64,000 nucleotides of DNA from Bisporella sp. PMI_857 (Eukaryota; Ascomycota; Leotiomycetes; Helotiales; Helotiaceae): the NCBI GenBank assembly GCA_021307315.1, contig JAJSPD010000021.1:310001-374000 (forward strand). The letters run 5' to 3'. Below are positions 48,153 through 60,460 of this stretch, in pieces; the stretch's first letter is position 1; each line of letters starts with the position of its first letter. A program made the translations under genes and the position numbers. The notes beneath the pieces were generated by a model. That model saw only the letters and a list, made by a program, of their open reading frames with translations, did not search any database and had not been told where the DNA came from.

Positions 48153-51017
48153 GAAAGGCTTTGTAATGCTGGGATTGCGGAGTTTCGTGTCCCACGGTTG
48201 AATTGTATTTCCGTAAATTGGAAACATTACAAATATGGGTCAGAGGTACCTACTTCGCCCTGTGACATCCGTAGGATGGAGCTGGTCTTACAAAAATGAT
48301 CTTGGTCATTGACAGGTTCTCCACGTTTTCTTTCTTCAAAGTATATAAATGAGTGTTGTAGAGTTATCTACTCTCGAAAGTTTCTACCTTGCCTGTTCAA
48401 CGTCTGTCCACTAGCCAGATCGGAAGGATGTATCCTGTCTAGACTGCCTCACATTCACGACTTTGGCTTTTTCATACCATTAAGTCAATGTGTGACGGAT
48501 GAAGTAGCTTGAGTAATCCACTTACATCACTTTAAGAATCTATACTGCTGCATGGTATCAGCAAATTGCTAAAGTCACACGAATATGCCAAGCCATATCA
48601 AATGATGGCATGCCGTCTCAGGGGCAGACGATGAGGCTCGTTCACTAAGCATGATCAGGACTGACGCATACGGCGTAGCTACCAGTCTGACATTCAGTCA
48701 GCATATCTTTCGATAGTATGCTCCTTAAGGGTGACATGTATATTATATTATACACCAAACCCACCTCTGTCTTGCTGCCACATTGGTAAACTTGAAATTA
48801 TCTGTTTCTCATGATAGCAGGACCTTCAGCTTCTCCTATCCAACCATGTATTCCAACAGTGTTTGGAGCATAAACCGCACAACCTAGCGGAGTCGATGAG
48901 TGCGGGTCTCCGGAGCTTACGTACTTTTCTAACAGCCATGAGATAGATGATATCTGTCTTCAAGCATGAAATTGCTAGAGTAGTGGGTAACGATCACAGA
49001 AGGCTGCCCCCAACATGGTGGCCAGCATCTGTAGATCCTGAGTATGTCACTTTCGTATTGAAGCCCATGAGCCATCCGCAACTGCCATTTTGTGTACTGG
49101 TGCATAGCCATGAGTAATCCTCCCAAACGGCGGTATCTAAAAGGCTGGGCAACCGCTACTACCTTCTCCGCTGTGCGAACATTGAGCCCAGAATAGAGTA
49201 CTACCCTTGAATAGCCTCGAGAACATTTGGGAGTTGAAGGGTCCTGAAATACTTGATAACCATCTGGCGCCTCGGCACCAGTAGATTCTATCAGGCAGCA
49301 ATCTTAAAAGAGCACAAGTTACATGAATGTAAAGCATCATAGGATAGTAGATGGTTGCTAGCCAGTAAACCCTTTGTACTCCGTACACCAAGCCAAAATA
49401 GTATTAACGATCTGTCTTCCCTGACCAATGGCTATTTTCCTCCTAACAAAAGGGGGCGGCGGAAGATCTCTCGGGATTCTTGAACGGTACCTAAGGCTAC
49501 AGGACGCTGGGGAGCTTTCTCTGTCGAGGCTGATGTATAAGCAGAAGCTCAATACTCATTCCAAACAGAGGTGAAGCGGCGCAAATTTTCAGATGGCGAT
49601 GTCCAGAATCATAGAGATGGAGCACTTCAGTTCGCTGGGTCATTCAGCCGACTTTCGGGACCACGTCCTTGCCAGCACCTACAGCTCAAACCACCAGCGA
49701 GCTGACTATGTTCTTGAAATTCTCTATGCTCTACATCCAGCCACGAAACTATTGATACATTTCTTTTAGAATAGCGGATGCTGGTCACTAACACTTATCG
49801 CGACACTCTACTAGGCGAAAACTGGGAGGCTGCTGGCTGCTGCCGTGATAGTATGGACAATACGCCTAGCAAGGCAACATATGCGCAGATGATCTGAGTA
49901 TTCTCTGCCAGCTTGCCCGGAAACATGGTTGTCTCGCTTATTAGTAGGGTTTTAATGCACATTTGTTTTATACTGTATAAGGTCTGTTATGTCATTTCGA
50001 AGCAGAAAGATCTGGTTGATAGGGCCTGAGACGAGATGAATCAGAAGATTCTTTATAAGATAGAGGCACCGAGACGGTATATTTATAGTATTGGAGAGAA
50101 CATTGTGTTCTGGCGAAGGAGGCAAGCACGCTGAGGTATCGAGTTTTGACAGAGAATTTTGGGAAGAGCTCTCATTGCCACCATGTAAAGCAGAATAAGG
50201 AGAGGTATTGGTAAGCTGTCAAAGAACTTTGGGGATTGGTTTTGTAACAATCTATGCTATAGGCTGACTGTCGACGATATTTTGAACACGTCATAGAAAC
50301 TACCTAGTTGTGAAATCGTTAGTATTAATAACATGGCATAGGAATGGAAGACTCATTCGGTCATGAGCTCTTGCGCTTCAAGTTGTCCAGAATAGGGCTG
50401 GGAGTGTTGACTTTAACGGCTGAATCTTTATAGTTGGCGACAGACTTTGAGCTAAAATACAAAAGTAGAATCACTTTCATAGTGTTCTCTGTCACTTAAA
50501 CAAGCTGAGGCTATGAAAGAGACATTCTTGAAAGAAAATTGATCGCCAGGAGAGAAGACGAACGTTTGGAAACTTGTTGATACTTGTCAACCAAGGAATG
50601 AGCCCGCAAATATCACCTGACGATTGCCATCTTGCAATGTTGAAATTTGAATTACCCTACTCGGCTATACATTTGCTTAGCAGAGCTTCTTAGTTCTACA
50701 GGAACAATCAGAGCTTGATATAGTATCTACATAGTACATTGGCGCATATCTCTCCGATTCTCGGCATCATGAATCGGCTTCGCCAATGAGGTACTCCTGT
50801 TCTGAGCGTGGTTGCGTACAGCCCCGTGGAGAATCATCACCGTATGAGTGTTAGGATTCATGACACATTGGAAGTGGACTTGGAATCCTCTGTGCACTGA
50901 TTAATGGACACTATTTATTAAATCTCTGGCCGATTTTTGATGCCAGGAAGCAAAGGGTATACCGTGACGCCATCCCATGCATGCAAGCCAACCCTTCTAA
51001 TACAATACTCTTAAAGC
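48153..51017. other. Gene-poor 2.9-kb stretch
   Basis: This is the largest gap in the window. The longest frames are about 65-84 codons on the minus strand (48929-49126, 49137-49391), start poorly and are not recognisable. I see no long repeats, terminal inverted repeats or transposase remnants, nor the heavy TA enrichment expected of RIP-mutated transposons. It may hold a non-coding transcript or a decayed gene. Confidence 0.4.
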
Positions 51018-51814
51018 TTAAGAGCTGCCTTTATCATCTCCACCCCGCTTCTCCTTGCCCTGATCCCTAGCCCTTGCCCCTTCAAGAATCTTCTCCATGT
51101 CCTCCTTCATCTCTGGCATACTCTTTATAACCTCCTCACAAAAGATATCTCTAAAACTGCCAAACGCCTCCTGCCTGCCCTTCAGCAACTGATTGTCTTT
51201 CCTCGCCGCCTCCACAAATTCTCTCGTATAGATATCTGGGTTCCTTCCACTATCCACATACTTGAGAAGCTCGAGTGGGATGTCGGGAAGAGAGTTGGGA
51301 GACGTGGCAGATGTGTAGACGGTCTGCAGGGATTGAACGAGCTTAATGCTGAGATGCGTTAATTCAGGGGCTAAATCTAGGTTAGGATGCGGTGAGAAAG
51401 CGTACGACTCCCGTGAGAGGATTTCTTTGCTGTGGTGCGAAGGAAGGTTGGTGTCATATGCGTGGATTTGCATCATCATGGTGTAGAGGTCCTGGAGGAT
51501 ATTCTGAATTTGCGCTGCATTATATTGTTAGCCTTAATGTTTGAAATTATATAGAAATGTACAAATGGAAGTTTATCACACATACCCTCAACCTGATCGT
51601 GGCCAATCTGGGCGGGAGCCATTTGCGCTGGCGTATTTGTTGCTTCGGTGTCGTTGGAGGAATCATGAGGCGGCTCATTGTCCTCGTCTGTTTGTTCTAC
51701 TGAGTGAGCTTCTACGGGTGGCCGGCGGTACACTATGCGCAGTCTAGGCATTGTTGGTTGTGCCCCACCATCCCCTATTTTGCCGACATTTCCAGAGCTT
51801 AGTCTTGGCGTCAT
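51018..51814 (-). CDS. med10: Mediator complex subunit Med10 (Nut2)
   Basis: Two exons (51586-51814 and 51018-51514) with a 71-nt intron give 241 aa. Med10 is a middle-module subunit of Mediator, bridging activators and RNA polymerase II. The conserved core begins after the intron: QIQNILQDLYTMMMQIHAYD, then LVQSLQTVYTSA and the hallmark IPLELLKYVDSGRNPDIYTR, EFVEAARKDNQLLKGR. The N-terminal 75 residues are polar and variable. The C-terminus is charged (EKRGGDDKGSS). An internal ATG (MPRLRIVY, residue 22) is an alternative start. Confidence 0.94.
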
Positions 51815-53119
51815 GACTTTGATGATTTAATTTCGCCTTTAATGTTGAAGGGAGTTTCCATTTAGTGTTCGACGGTTCGTATATTGACGTCTTTTCTAGT
51901 TCCAAAGTGTGGGATTGCTTGTGGCAGCTGTGACCTGATTCTTCCTTTGTGCTCCTTCGATCTCGTTCTTTAGGAGGATGCTCTGATGTATAACGCACAG
52001 ATAGCAAATGATTTTCCTTGAGTGGGCAAGAGCCGGTGTGTAGTTGTGATTAAGGGATTTGGTGTGTGATATTGTAAGGTAACGGCTATGGCGGGGGGTC
52101 ACATATTCGACTTACTCCATGAACTTCTGCTCGTAGTTTTGGACATGTGCTTAGAGCAGTCAGACAGCTCGGATCGTGCTTACTGCACAATACATTTCAA
52201 CCTTGTCTTTTGAAGGAGTTCGTTGTGCCAATTAGGTTGATAGGCCGGAGGCTGTAATTGCCCGGCTAATTCGCAGCAAGAAAGGCTATGTATGGGCAGT
52301 GTCAAGCCTGCATTTCATTAAGGGCATAGCGGACAGGGTATTCTATACATGCTATATGATGGCGAGAAGCTGTTCTACTTTGCATTATAGTCTGATATAC
52401 GAGCTCTAGTTAATAGTCTTTGACTTTTGACTTCTTTCTAACGTTATTACATGGATTCTCCTTTTGAGGCTCATACTAGTTGTATCATATATAAACATGA
52501 CGCAAAGAGGAACAGTAGGAAAACTCTACACATGTTTGCTCACGGTGTGTTTTCAAAGTTGTCAGTAATACAAATTGCTGTCACTTCTGCAGAACACATT
52601 CAGGATGATTAAGATTTATTGTGTGCCGTATGTGTGAGCACAGGTCTGAATACAAATATTATCTGTTCTAATTATGCAGCCCTGTTGGCTGAATGATATA
52701 GAAACGTACCAACCATATTAGGAAGCTTCTTCGTCTGTCTATGAAAAGTCCGGGTTTCATGTGATGGTATAGTATAGGCTATGCACCTTGCCAAATAAAG
52801 AGATGCTCATACTCACGGCTAACAGGTACGAAGTAAGCGCAAAATGCAATTAAAGAACTTAGAGGGCCATAACACTTTTGAACAATTAAAGGGCAAAGAA
52901 GCCGTTGTCCTGGAACCGTATCATGCTTCAGGATCTTTTTTTTCACAAAATCATAAGCTTGCACTTGGAATGAACTAAGATCACCATACTCATATTCTTT
53001 TCTTTCATTCTATGCTGCTTAGCTGCTTAGCAAGCTAAGATCCCATTCAAAAGGGAGAATGCCAAAGTACTAATTACATCTTAAGAAGACCCTTTAACGC
53101 CGGAAAATGAAGCCATCAC
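51815..53119. other. Intergenic, no gene seen
   Basis: This 1.3-kb stretch lies between two minus-strand genes: promoter of med10 and 3' flank of the eIF3a gene. Only short frames are present. Confidence 0.45.
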
Positions 53120-56100
53120 TTATTTTTTGTTACGCAAATGAGGAGGAACAAATTTCCCTGGGGCAGCTGTGGGCTTTAACGAATCAGCGCTTGATGCTGG
53201 TGGTGCTTGTCTGGTAGGGCCAGGAGTGTCTGACTCTTCTCCACGACCAGAGCGACCGCGTGACAGGGGAACTCCTCCAGATGGCACACGGTTCGAAGGA
53301 GGGGGAGTATCACCGCCACTGGAGGCTTTAGCAGCTTCTCTGTCTCTCCACGATGGCTTTCCACCGGCAAGATTGAGTCGTGGTGGACCGCCCGAGGATG
53401 AAGCAATAGGACGGTCGTTCGAGTCTTGTCGCTCCATTGCCGGGCCACGACCCATTGGAGATGGTCTCCCTGCAGGTGATTCTGTTCGGGTGCTTGGGGC
53501 TTCCTTTCCTTCTGCACGCAGCTTCTCCTTTTCCCTCCAGCCCATCTTCGCACCAACAAGTGGAAGCGGGGCGGGGGCTGAGCGAGGATTCGAATCGCTT
53601 CGCTCAAAGCCAGCACCGCGAATTGGCACACCAGCGGCTTTTGCGTCAGCCCTACGCTTTGCGGCCTCCTCAGCTCTACGTTCTTGTAGAGCTTGGATTT
53701 CGAGAGCTTTCTGTCTCTCTTCCTCTCGAATAGCCTTGAGTGCCAGGAACTCTTCTCTCTTCTTCTCATCCCTTGCAGCCTTCTCCTCTGCTTCTCTGGC
53801 AGCGCGCTCCTCTTCTTCACGCAAGATTCTCTCCTGTTCTTCACGTTCTCTCTTCTCCCGTTGACGACGCTCCTTCACCTCCTTGATGCGTAGAGCCTTC
53901 TGTTTCTCAAGCTCCCTTTCAGCATCACGACGACGCTTCTCAAATTCGTCATGTCTGCTTCTCTCGACTGACTCTTTGAACGATTCGAACAAGGGATGAA
54001 GGCGGCTCAGCCGGTGCTTGAGCTCAACATTCTCCTTGTGTTTGGCCTCGGCATCCTTGAGAGTCTGAGCCTTGGTCTTCTCATATGCAGCCAAGTCCCG
54101 CTCACGTTGTGCCGCGTAATCCTCGGGAAGCTTCTTTGCTTCTTCCTTTCGGAAAGCTCTCTCGAGATGATCAATACGCTTGCCGGTAATTTTTAGTTTT
54201 GCATTCATATCATTCTTCTCGCGCTCCAGTTGAGCAAGCTTCATGGCACGAACTTGGGAGCTGTCCAGACCTTCCAGGTTTTCAATATCAATATCCAGCT
54301 TCGAGCTAATCTTGAGGTCTGCAATTTGCTTCTTGAGCTCCTCTTTCCGGACTCGATCTAACTCGGCCTTCAATCGTTTCTCCTCGCGTTCCTTTTGCTC
54401 TTGCTGAAGACGTTGGTCTTCAGCTGCCTGGATCTCGGCGGCTCTGAGGCGCTTCCGAGTAGCTTCTTCCTTTTCTCTACGTGCCTGAACCTCAGAAGCC
54501 TCTTCTTTCCGCTTTGCGATAATCTGCTTACGCTCCAACGTCTGCTGGTGCTCTTGTTCCGCACCAGCTTTAGCTCTTGCGTACGCCTGATCACGGGCCT
54601 TGATACGCTCCTCGTTAAATTGAGGATCGATATATTGGCAGGAAATAAAAAGAGCCTTTGCCAGGCGTGTTAATTGAGTACGAATAATCTCGGAGGGTGT
54701 GTTTTGTAGTCTCTGAACCGAGGATGTCTCGCTTTCAGCGGATCCGGCACCTGAACCGGCATGGATCGCCTTGGTGGATGAAAAAACATCAGTGTCAAAG
54801 CTCAGAACGCCTGTTGCATGGTCCATTCTGATAGCAAGGTCACCCTTCTTATTCCCATTCATGATGAACTTCTCGATCGTATCTCGGGTGACTTGGAAAG
54901 GCTCAGGGAACTTGGCGAGGTTTTCAACAAACTCGAGGTCGACAGTCTCATAGACTTGGGAAAGCTGTTGGAATAATCTGGTCAATATAACCTGTTGAAG
55001 TGGAAGAATGTACTTTGCCATATCTTCATCGGCGCCAATCTGAGTTAGGATTGGGGAGATCTTTTGGCAAATGGAGAGTGGGTGGAAGTCAACTTCAAGA
55101 ATGTTGTACAGCTGTCGTATCTCAGGACGAGCCAGCTTTAAAAGATTCTTGCTCATAGCATCTTTGAATAGCACTGCACGAGTAGGAGCCTGAGCCATGC
55201 CGAGAAGGTGAGTGAGACGGGAATTCTTATTTTTCTTAGCCTCATCAATGTCAACAAGCGCGCCACGAGATCTGGATGTGCTGATAACAGGGATAGCAAG
55301 AGCTGATAACAGGACAAATGAAGCAGCTCTAGAGAGATCTTCGTCAGAGGTAGAAGGATTGTCGGACTTTCTGCCCTGGCCTGATGCAACGAGGGTGGCG
55401 GATTGTCTTAAAAGGTTGTAGTATCTAGACCAAGCAGCAGCATGGAAGAGGTAGTTCTCACCAACTAAGAAGATACGGGTGAGCTTCTCATAGTAGTTGG
55501 CCATCATGATGTTCTTGGGAGGCCGCTTGCTGAGATTCAATAAGGTGTGGATGTCCTCCACACTTCTGAAAGCCTCCTGCCATAGTTCAAGTTCGACTGC
55601 AACATTCAGCTGCTCAAAGCGAGTCTCAAGGTGGCGTTGAAGCGTATCGGCATCACTGAGATTGATAGCGTGCATCTGAGCAGAGTACTTGGCGGCAGTC
55701 TGGACATGATTTCGTAGCAGCTCACAGAGTCTTCGGAACTCTGTCTTTCGGGCATATTTCTTACAGAAATCGAAGGCTTGCATCGCAGTGCTCTTGTACA
55801 TCAACTCTAACCTCGCATTATTTCGTAGAATGTCGAGGACGGTGCGATATGTCTCCCAGAGGAATTTCAGCCATGGCGTAACAATTGCACGATCGGTACG
55901 GTCTCTTGATTGTTCACCGGAAACGGTGGAGAGTAAAATGGACTCTGGTGTCTCGCTGGCCTCGAGATCGTCGATACTGGCAGTGGTGTCGATGGTGGAC
56001 TGCACACTGTCCGCCTGAGCCTGGGCGGCTACAACCTTCTCGTTGGCTAGCTCAATGAACTTCTTCAAAACCAACTGTCCCAGAGCACGTCAGTAGTTGT

Positions 56101-56399
56101 CGTCAGAGCCTGTTTTGGTATTTCCAAGTATTTACCTCGATTGTGCCAACATTTGTGTTCTGGCTGATGTTCTTGTACTGATACAAGGCATCCTTGGCCA
56201 GCTTTCCTTTCTTCTGCTCCACTGACTCTTCCACCAACAGGAGCATCACCGGCTCGAGAGACGTGATGGGAACATTTCGAGAGCGCTTCGAAATGATGTG
56301 CTCGTGTAAAAGGACCAGAGCCGCGGGTGCTTGACCTACGCCCTTGAGTTCGTGGGCGCGCTTGAGCACATTCTCTGGTTTCTGGTGCGGAGGAGGCAT
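53120..56399 (-). CDS. Translation initiation factor eIF3 subunit a (Rpg1/Tif32)
   Basis: Two exons (56136-56399 and 53120-56074) with a 61-nt intron give 1072 aa; yeast Tif32 is 964 aa. eIF3a is the scaffold of eIF3, which binds the 40S subunit and promotes scanning. The N-terminus [18 protein letters not shown] is typical. A TPR/PCI-like helical half runs to about residue 520 (ending in the PCI winged helix with [20 protein letters not shown]). A very long Arg/Glu/Lys coiled coil follows (about 560-880, for example [20 protein letters not shown]). The C-terminal 190 residues are Ser/Pro/Gly-rich and end in [11 protein letters not shown], a common end in fungal eIF3a. A 231-codon antisense frame is a shadow of the biased coding sequence. 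Confidence 0.96.
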
Positions 56400-57080
56400 G
56401 CTGGGCAGCTCCTCTGCGGGTAGCGATAACGGCAGGTAGTCGCTATGTGCTTCGCAGATCCAAATAAAAGAGCTATCCGATTATAGTGTGTTTATGTCGC
56501 GATGGTGATGGGTGAAGATGAAATTCAATGGTGCTGATTCTGATTCTTAATCTGATTCGGATTCGTGTGGGGTGGGCCACTATGACTTTTGTCAGTGTTG
56601 AAATATTCCACGCTAAATAAGCGAGAACAGAACAGTGTTAGTGTCCAAAAATGCCAAGCTCGCTACCCCCGGTCTCTGCCAAGCATCGGTCGCCCGGATT
56701 TGATTTTATCGTTAGTGCCAGAGAAGGGTTATTTCAGTGCTAAACCACTTTGGGCCAATTTCATCTTGCTCCCCCAAATTTGTTGTCCTTGTCCTTGTTC
56801 CCTGCTCTGCTCACAAGCAAATCTCCAATCTTCTCCCGTCAACCCAACTCCAAGCCATTTGCTATCTACGATCCTTACCGCAATCTATCACCGTGCTGAG
56901 TCGCGATTGTCGATAAAGAGACAGTTGTGCTCTGTACATTCCAGCAAAGTACGTACTTCCTCGGCTGCAATTGCTTCATCCAAAGCCAGCCCTTTGTAGC
57001 TGACCGGTTCGCGTTTTGATCAGGAGTCGTGCCCCTTCGACCTCGCCTTCTCCACAACCTCCACCACCACAATCGCAATA
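56400..57080. promoter_or_regulatory. Divergent promoter of eIF3a and G-gamma genes
   Basis: This 681-bp stretch separates two divergent ATGs. The G-gamma side is C/T-rich from about 56770. A 136-codon plus-strand frame (56589-56999) looks non-coding. Confidence 0.4.
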
Positions 57081-57469
57081 ATGCCTTCCGGATACTCCTC
57101 TCGCGACGTGGGTGATGCTTCGCAGGCTAAGAAGAACAAGCAGTCAATGGCGGACCTCAAGCTGCGACGTCTCACCGAGCTCAACAACCGTCTACGGGAG
57201 GATTTGGACAGGGAGAGGATTCCGGTCTCTCAAGCCGCGAAGAGGTATGGCACCGTCATGGCTCAATTTTGGGGTTCGTGAGTGCTAATGTCCGCCTAGC
57301 ATAATCTCATACACGAACAGCACAAAGGATTTCATGGTACCGTCTGCTTGGGGCACGGTGGACAAGAAGGATGACCCATATGTAGGATATACCAACCCCC
57401 TTATTGCATACCCCTTACTGATACTTGCAGGCACCACAACAATCAGGAGGATGCTGCGTTGTCATGTAG
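57081..57469 (+). CDS. gng1: Heterotrimeric G-protein gamma subunit
   Basis: Three exons (57081-57244, 57300-57381, 57431-57469) give 94 aa. The gamma subunit pairs with the WD40 beta subunit and anchors it to the plasma membrane, downstream of GPCRs. The sequence shows KKNKQSMADLKLRRLTELNN, an N-terminal helix for the coiled coil with beta, then SYTNSTKDFMVPSAWGTVDK and KDDPYAPQQSGGCCVVM. The last four residues CVVM form a CAAX box for farnesylation, and the cysteine before it may be palmitoylated, as in other ascomycete gammas. The last exon is only 39 nt and carries the whole lipid-anchor signal. The name follows Neurospora GNG-1. Confidence 0.96.
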
Positions 57470-58082
57470 AAAAAGAGAAGTACGATGGGCAGAAAACATG
57501 TAGGCGTTATATGGCGTACGGGTTTTCGTTAATACCTCTCTCAGCGTAGCATATCATGCGGGGACTGTTACTCTTACCATACGCTGGGCACGATAAAATA
57601 TTGAGAAGAGCATGTAATACCGGCGGAAGACTTGTCTATTACTTTTTGCTTCTTTGTGCATAGGAATTCAAGGCCAGGCCTTGGGAGGCAGTTCCACCAC
57701 GGTCAACGGACACTCCGAACCTAAGCCGTATGCTATCCACAAGAAGTGCGTTTATACTATAGGCAGGATTCGAACCAGACCATTACAAGCGATTTTCATA
57801 TAGTCATGAAGACATCAGAATTCAATTTTAATGACAGATCTGGCCCTCGTCGTGAATTACGTGATCAGGTTCGTGTAACTCCCACAAACGCGGGCTCCAT
57901 TCATTATTACCAAGCAAGACCGCGACTGGTAGCTCAGTTAAATTCAGACCAGCAATATATCCACAACATCGCCTCCAATTACTTCTCCGTTTCAAGCACC
58001 TAGGTTTGAGACCATTGATCAATCACGTCCCGGACAGTGAACCCCACTATCAAGCCATACATTTATCCACAAGTCGCACAAG
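57470..58082. other. Intergenic with tRNA-like fragments
   Basis: This 613-bp stretch contains an A-box-like TGGTAGCTCAGTT (about 57928) and sequences resembling B boxes (57766-57776 on the minus strand, 58002-58012 on the plus). No cloverleaf can be folded by eye, so no tRNA is called. Confidence 0.35.
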
Positions 58083-59470
58083 ATGAGCGGCAACGCTTCT
58101 CCGCCGCTGCTGCTTCCCCGTGTAACCGTATGTTAATCGCTCTGTGTAACTTGCCAAAAAAACAACAACAGCTCTATATAATAACTGCGCCTCCCAGATC
58201 CAATTCTGTACGCAATGCAAATGGTCCGTCCTCCCCTCTTTTCTCCTTCTCCCACTCCCGTACTGAGCGCAGATTCGAAGGGTCCTGGTTCGGACTAAGA
58301 CATCCACGTCACACTATCACTAACGCTTCAACAGGATGCTCAGAGCCGCCTATGTACATCCCATCCGTCCCGCCCCCCCCCCCTTCTCCCAATGTCGAAG
58401 AAGCCCATGTAACGCAAGTGCCAATTGCATTGAGGCTTCCCCGGATTTCCACGTTTCATGCGTCTGTCCAGGTTGCTGGATGCATGGCCAGCCACGTGAT
58501 TGGATGTAGCATCTTGCTTACCATCCCCTGCATCCTGTGATTTGTTTCTTATGTAGAAACACTTATTGATTGTGTTTTTTGGGGTTTTAGTTTGCACAGG
58601 AGCTGCTTTCTACCTTTTCTACAGATTTGGGTGAGGTGGCTTTGCAACCAAGTACCGGTATGCGTAGCTCTCTCCTTTCTCTCCTACTCCAAGAAGGACC
58701 ATACATCCTGTTCAGAATGCCATCACGTCTTAGCTACGCTATGATTGTAATAGCCTATAATCAAAGCTCGAGTAACCCAAACTTAGGAGGCACTTTCGTC
58801 GTTAATCTCTACACAACGTCACCTAGTTCCGCTGATTCCCCAGCAACCATACAAGAGCATCTTCTCTGGGACCGCAAAGCAGAAGGTGGCTTTCCTGGTA
58901 CGTTTACTTTGCCTTCTCTCCATCCCTTTCCCTTCTCTTATGAATCCCCCATTCCTTCATCGAAACGACAGCTAATACCTCGCAGAAACCAAAGAACTAA
59001 AGCGCCGAGTCCGAGATGTATGATTTCTCTTCCCGCATAGCATTCTCGTGCAACCCCCTTCTATCTTCGCTCTCTTCTCTTATCTCAGAACTCCGTCTTA
59101 ACAAACCTAGATAATCGACCCCTCCCGCTCCCTCGGGCACGTCGATTCCCATTCTTCAAAGCCGCCTTCCGCCACACCCTCATCTACACCAAACTCCTCT
59201 TCGACCGAGCAGCAAGAAAAAGATTACCCGCCACCCCTCCCCCGGGCGCTAAACCGGCTCATCCCATCGGCCGGCAGCGAAGTAGAAAGGAAGTTCACGC
59301 CCATGGACATTGACCCTTCTAGCCGGCCCGTTTCCCGCCAGCAAGGCGACGGTGGAAAGGCAAACGAGGAGAAAGAGGTTTTGAACGCTAGGGGAAAGGT
59401 TGTCATCACCGGGGATGATCTAGCGGGAGGGGATATGGGGTTTTGCACTATTGATGGGGACTGTGGATAG
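58083..59470 (+). CDS. Rdx / selenoprotein W-like thioredoxin-fold protein
   Basis: Seven exons (58083-58127, 58198-58223, 58335-58353, 58591-58657, 58787-58897, 58986-59017, 59111-59470) give 219 aa. The N-terminal 100 residues match the Rdx/SelW/SelT/SelH redox family: VTIQFCTQCKW with CxxC at 19-22, MLRAAYFAQELLSTF, then VALQPSTGGTFVV, LLWDRKAEGGFPETKELKRR and IIDPSRSLGHVD. In selenoproteins one motif residue is selenocysteine; here both are cysteine, as in other fungi. Exons 2 and 3 are only 26 and 19 nt, and the intron between exons 3 and 4 (237 nt) contains a run of 11 C. The C-terminal 110 residues are Ser/Pro/Glu-rich, probably disordered, and not part of the family. Redox partner unknown. 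Confidence 0.88.
58373..58383 (+). repeat. C11 homopolymer in Rdx intron 3
   Basis: A run of 11 C lies about 20 nt after the intron donor. It is a likely slippage site. Confidence 0.8.
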
Positions 59471-60460
59471 AATTTGTGGATTGGGAGCTGGCGGCTGAGG
59501 TTCAGGTTGAGGTTGAGGTTGCGGTGCATGAGTAGATGACTTTGTGATAGATGGCACTATACATACAACAGTATTGCTGTTTTTTGTGATAAGTGCATAA
59601 CCAGACTTCAATGGTGAGCGTACTAGGCTATATCGAGTATGTCTTAATTGTTGTAGTAATGGTCGTTTGACAAGAAGGCTTGTTCATCCTTTGGTTCATG
59701 ACCGTTTGTGCAATTGCTGCTGGCACTTAACGCATATAAATGAATGATCACAGATGGCTTGTACTTGGTAACAACCAAGCAACACGCGCCTTTGACCCTT
59801 CTACCTTATGAAAATATTACTGAACGCCAGACACAGAAGCTAAGACACGCTGTAGGAAAATTAATTTCATTCAACCGCAACATCAGATGTTAGCATGAAT
59901 TCATGGCACACGCCTCCATCTACCTCCCGACGATTCCATGGAAAGCCAAGCCAGCCGAGTACACAGACAAAGTGAGACATTTTGCGTAAACCCCGTCCTC
60001 AGAGTCCCCTTTCAGAAGACATGCCTCTAGTATGCACACATGAAAAATAACCCCTTTTCCTTTTATAAACCATCACCCAAAGCCTTCGTCTCCCATTCTT
60101 TTCTAATATCATATTCATTCATGAGGAGGCATCATGTAATCGTGCCGGGCTGATGGTCGGAAGCTTTGCTAGTGATTAAAGGTAGGAAAGGAAACTGGAT
60201 TTGTTTACAAGTCGAAGATGGATGTCATTCGAGAAAGGGGATCCAAAGCGCTACGCTCATGCGCTGATAGGTATATTTTGTTGGGAAGACCGAAAGAGCT
60301 TCATTGCAATTGTGGGAGGTAGAGGAAGCCGCAAAAAGAGGAATTGAGGGTCGTGAGGGCGAGATATTTGTCATGTTGACTCGAGTGGGAAATCTGCACC
60401 GGTGTGCTTTATCTGCGTCCGAACCTGCTATACACAAAGTTCGTAAGGGTTATTTCTTTA
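59471..60460. other. Convergent 3' flanks
   Basis: This 990-bp stretch lies between the stops of the Rdx gene (+) and the PP1 gene (-). It includes a short tandem hexamer array just after the Rdx stop. No gene is seen. Confidence 0.45.
59493..59524 (+). repeat. Short tandem repeat, GGTTGA/GGTTCA hexamers
   Basis: About five imperfect copies of a GAGGTT-type hexamer lie in the 3' flank of the Rdx gene, 22 nt after the stop. Confidence 0.7.

Noticed and set aside
53169..53864. 231-codon plus-strand frame, Ser/Ala-rich
   Set aside because: It is an antisense shadow of the biased Arg/Glu coding sequence of eIF3a.
56589..56999. 136-codon frame upstream of the G-gamma gene
   Set aside because: It lies in a C/T-rich promoter, has no domain and ends before the true gene in another frame.
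57741..58012. tRNA gene suggested by A-box-like TGGTAGCTCAGTT and B-box-like sequences
   Set aside because: The candidate T stems do not pair, the spacing of boxes is too large and no acceptor stem can be formed on either strand.
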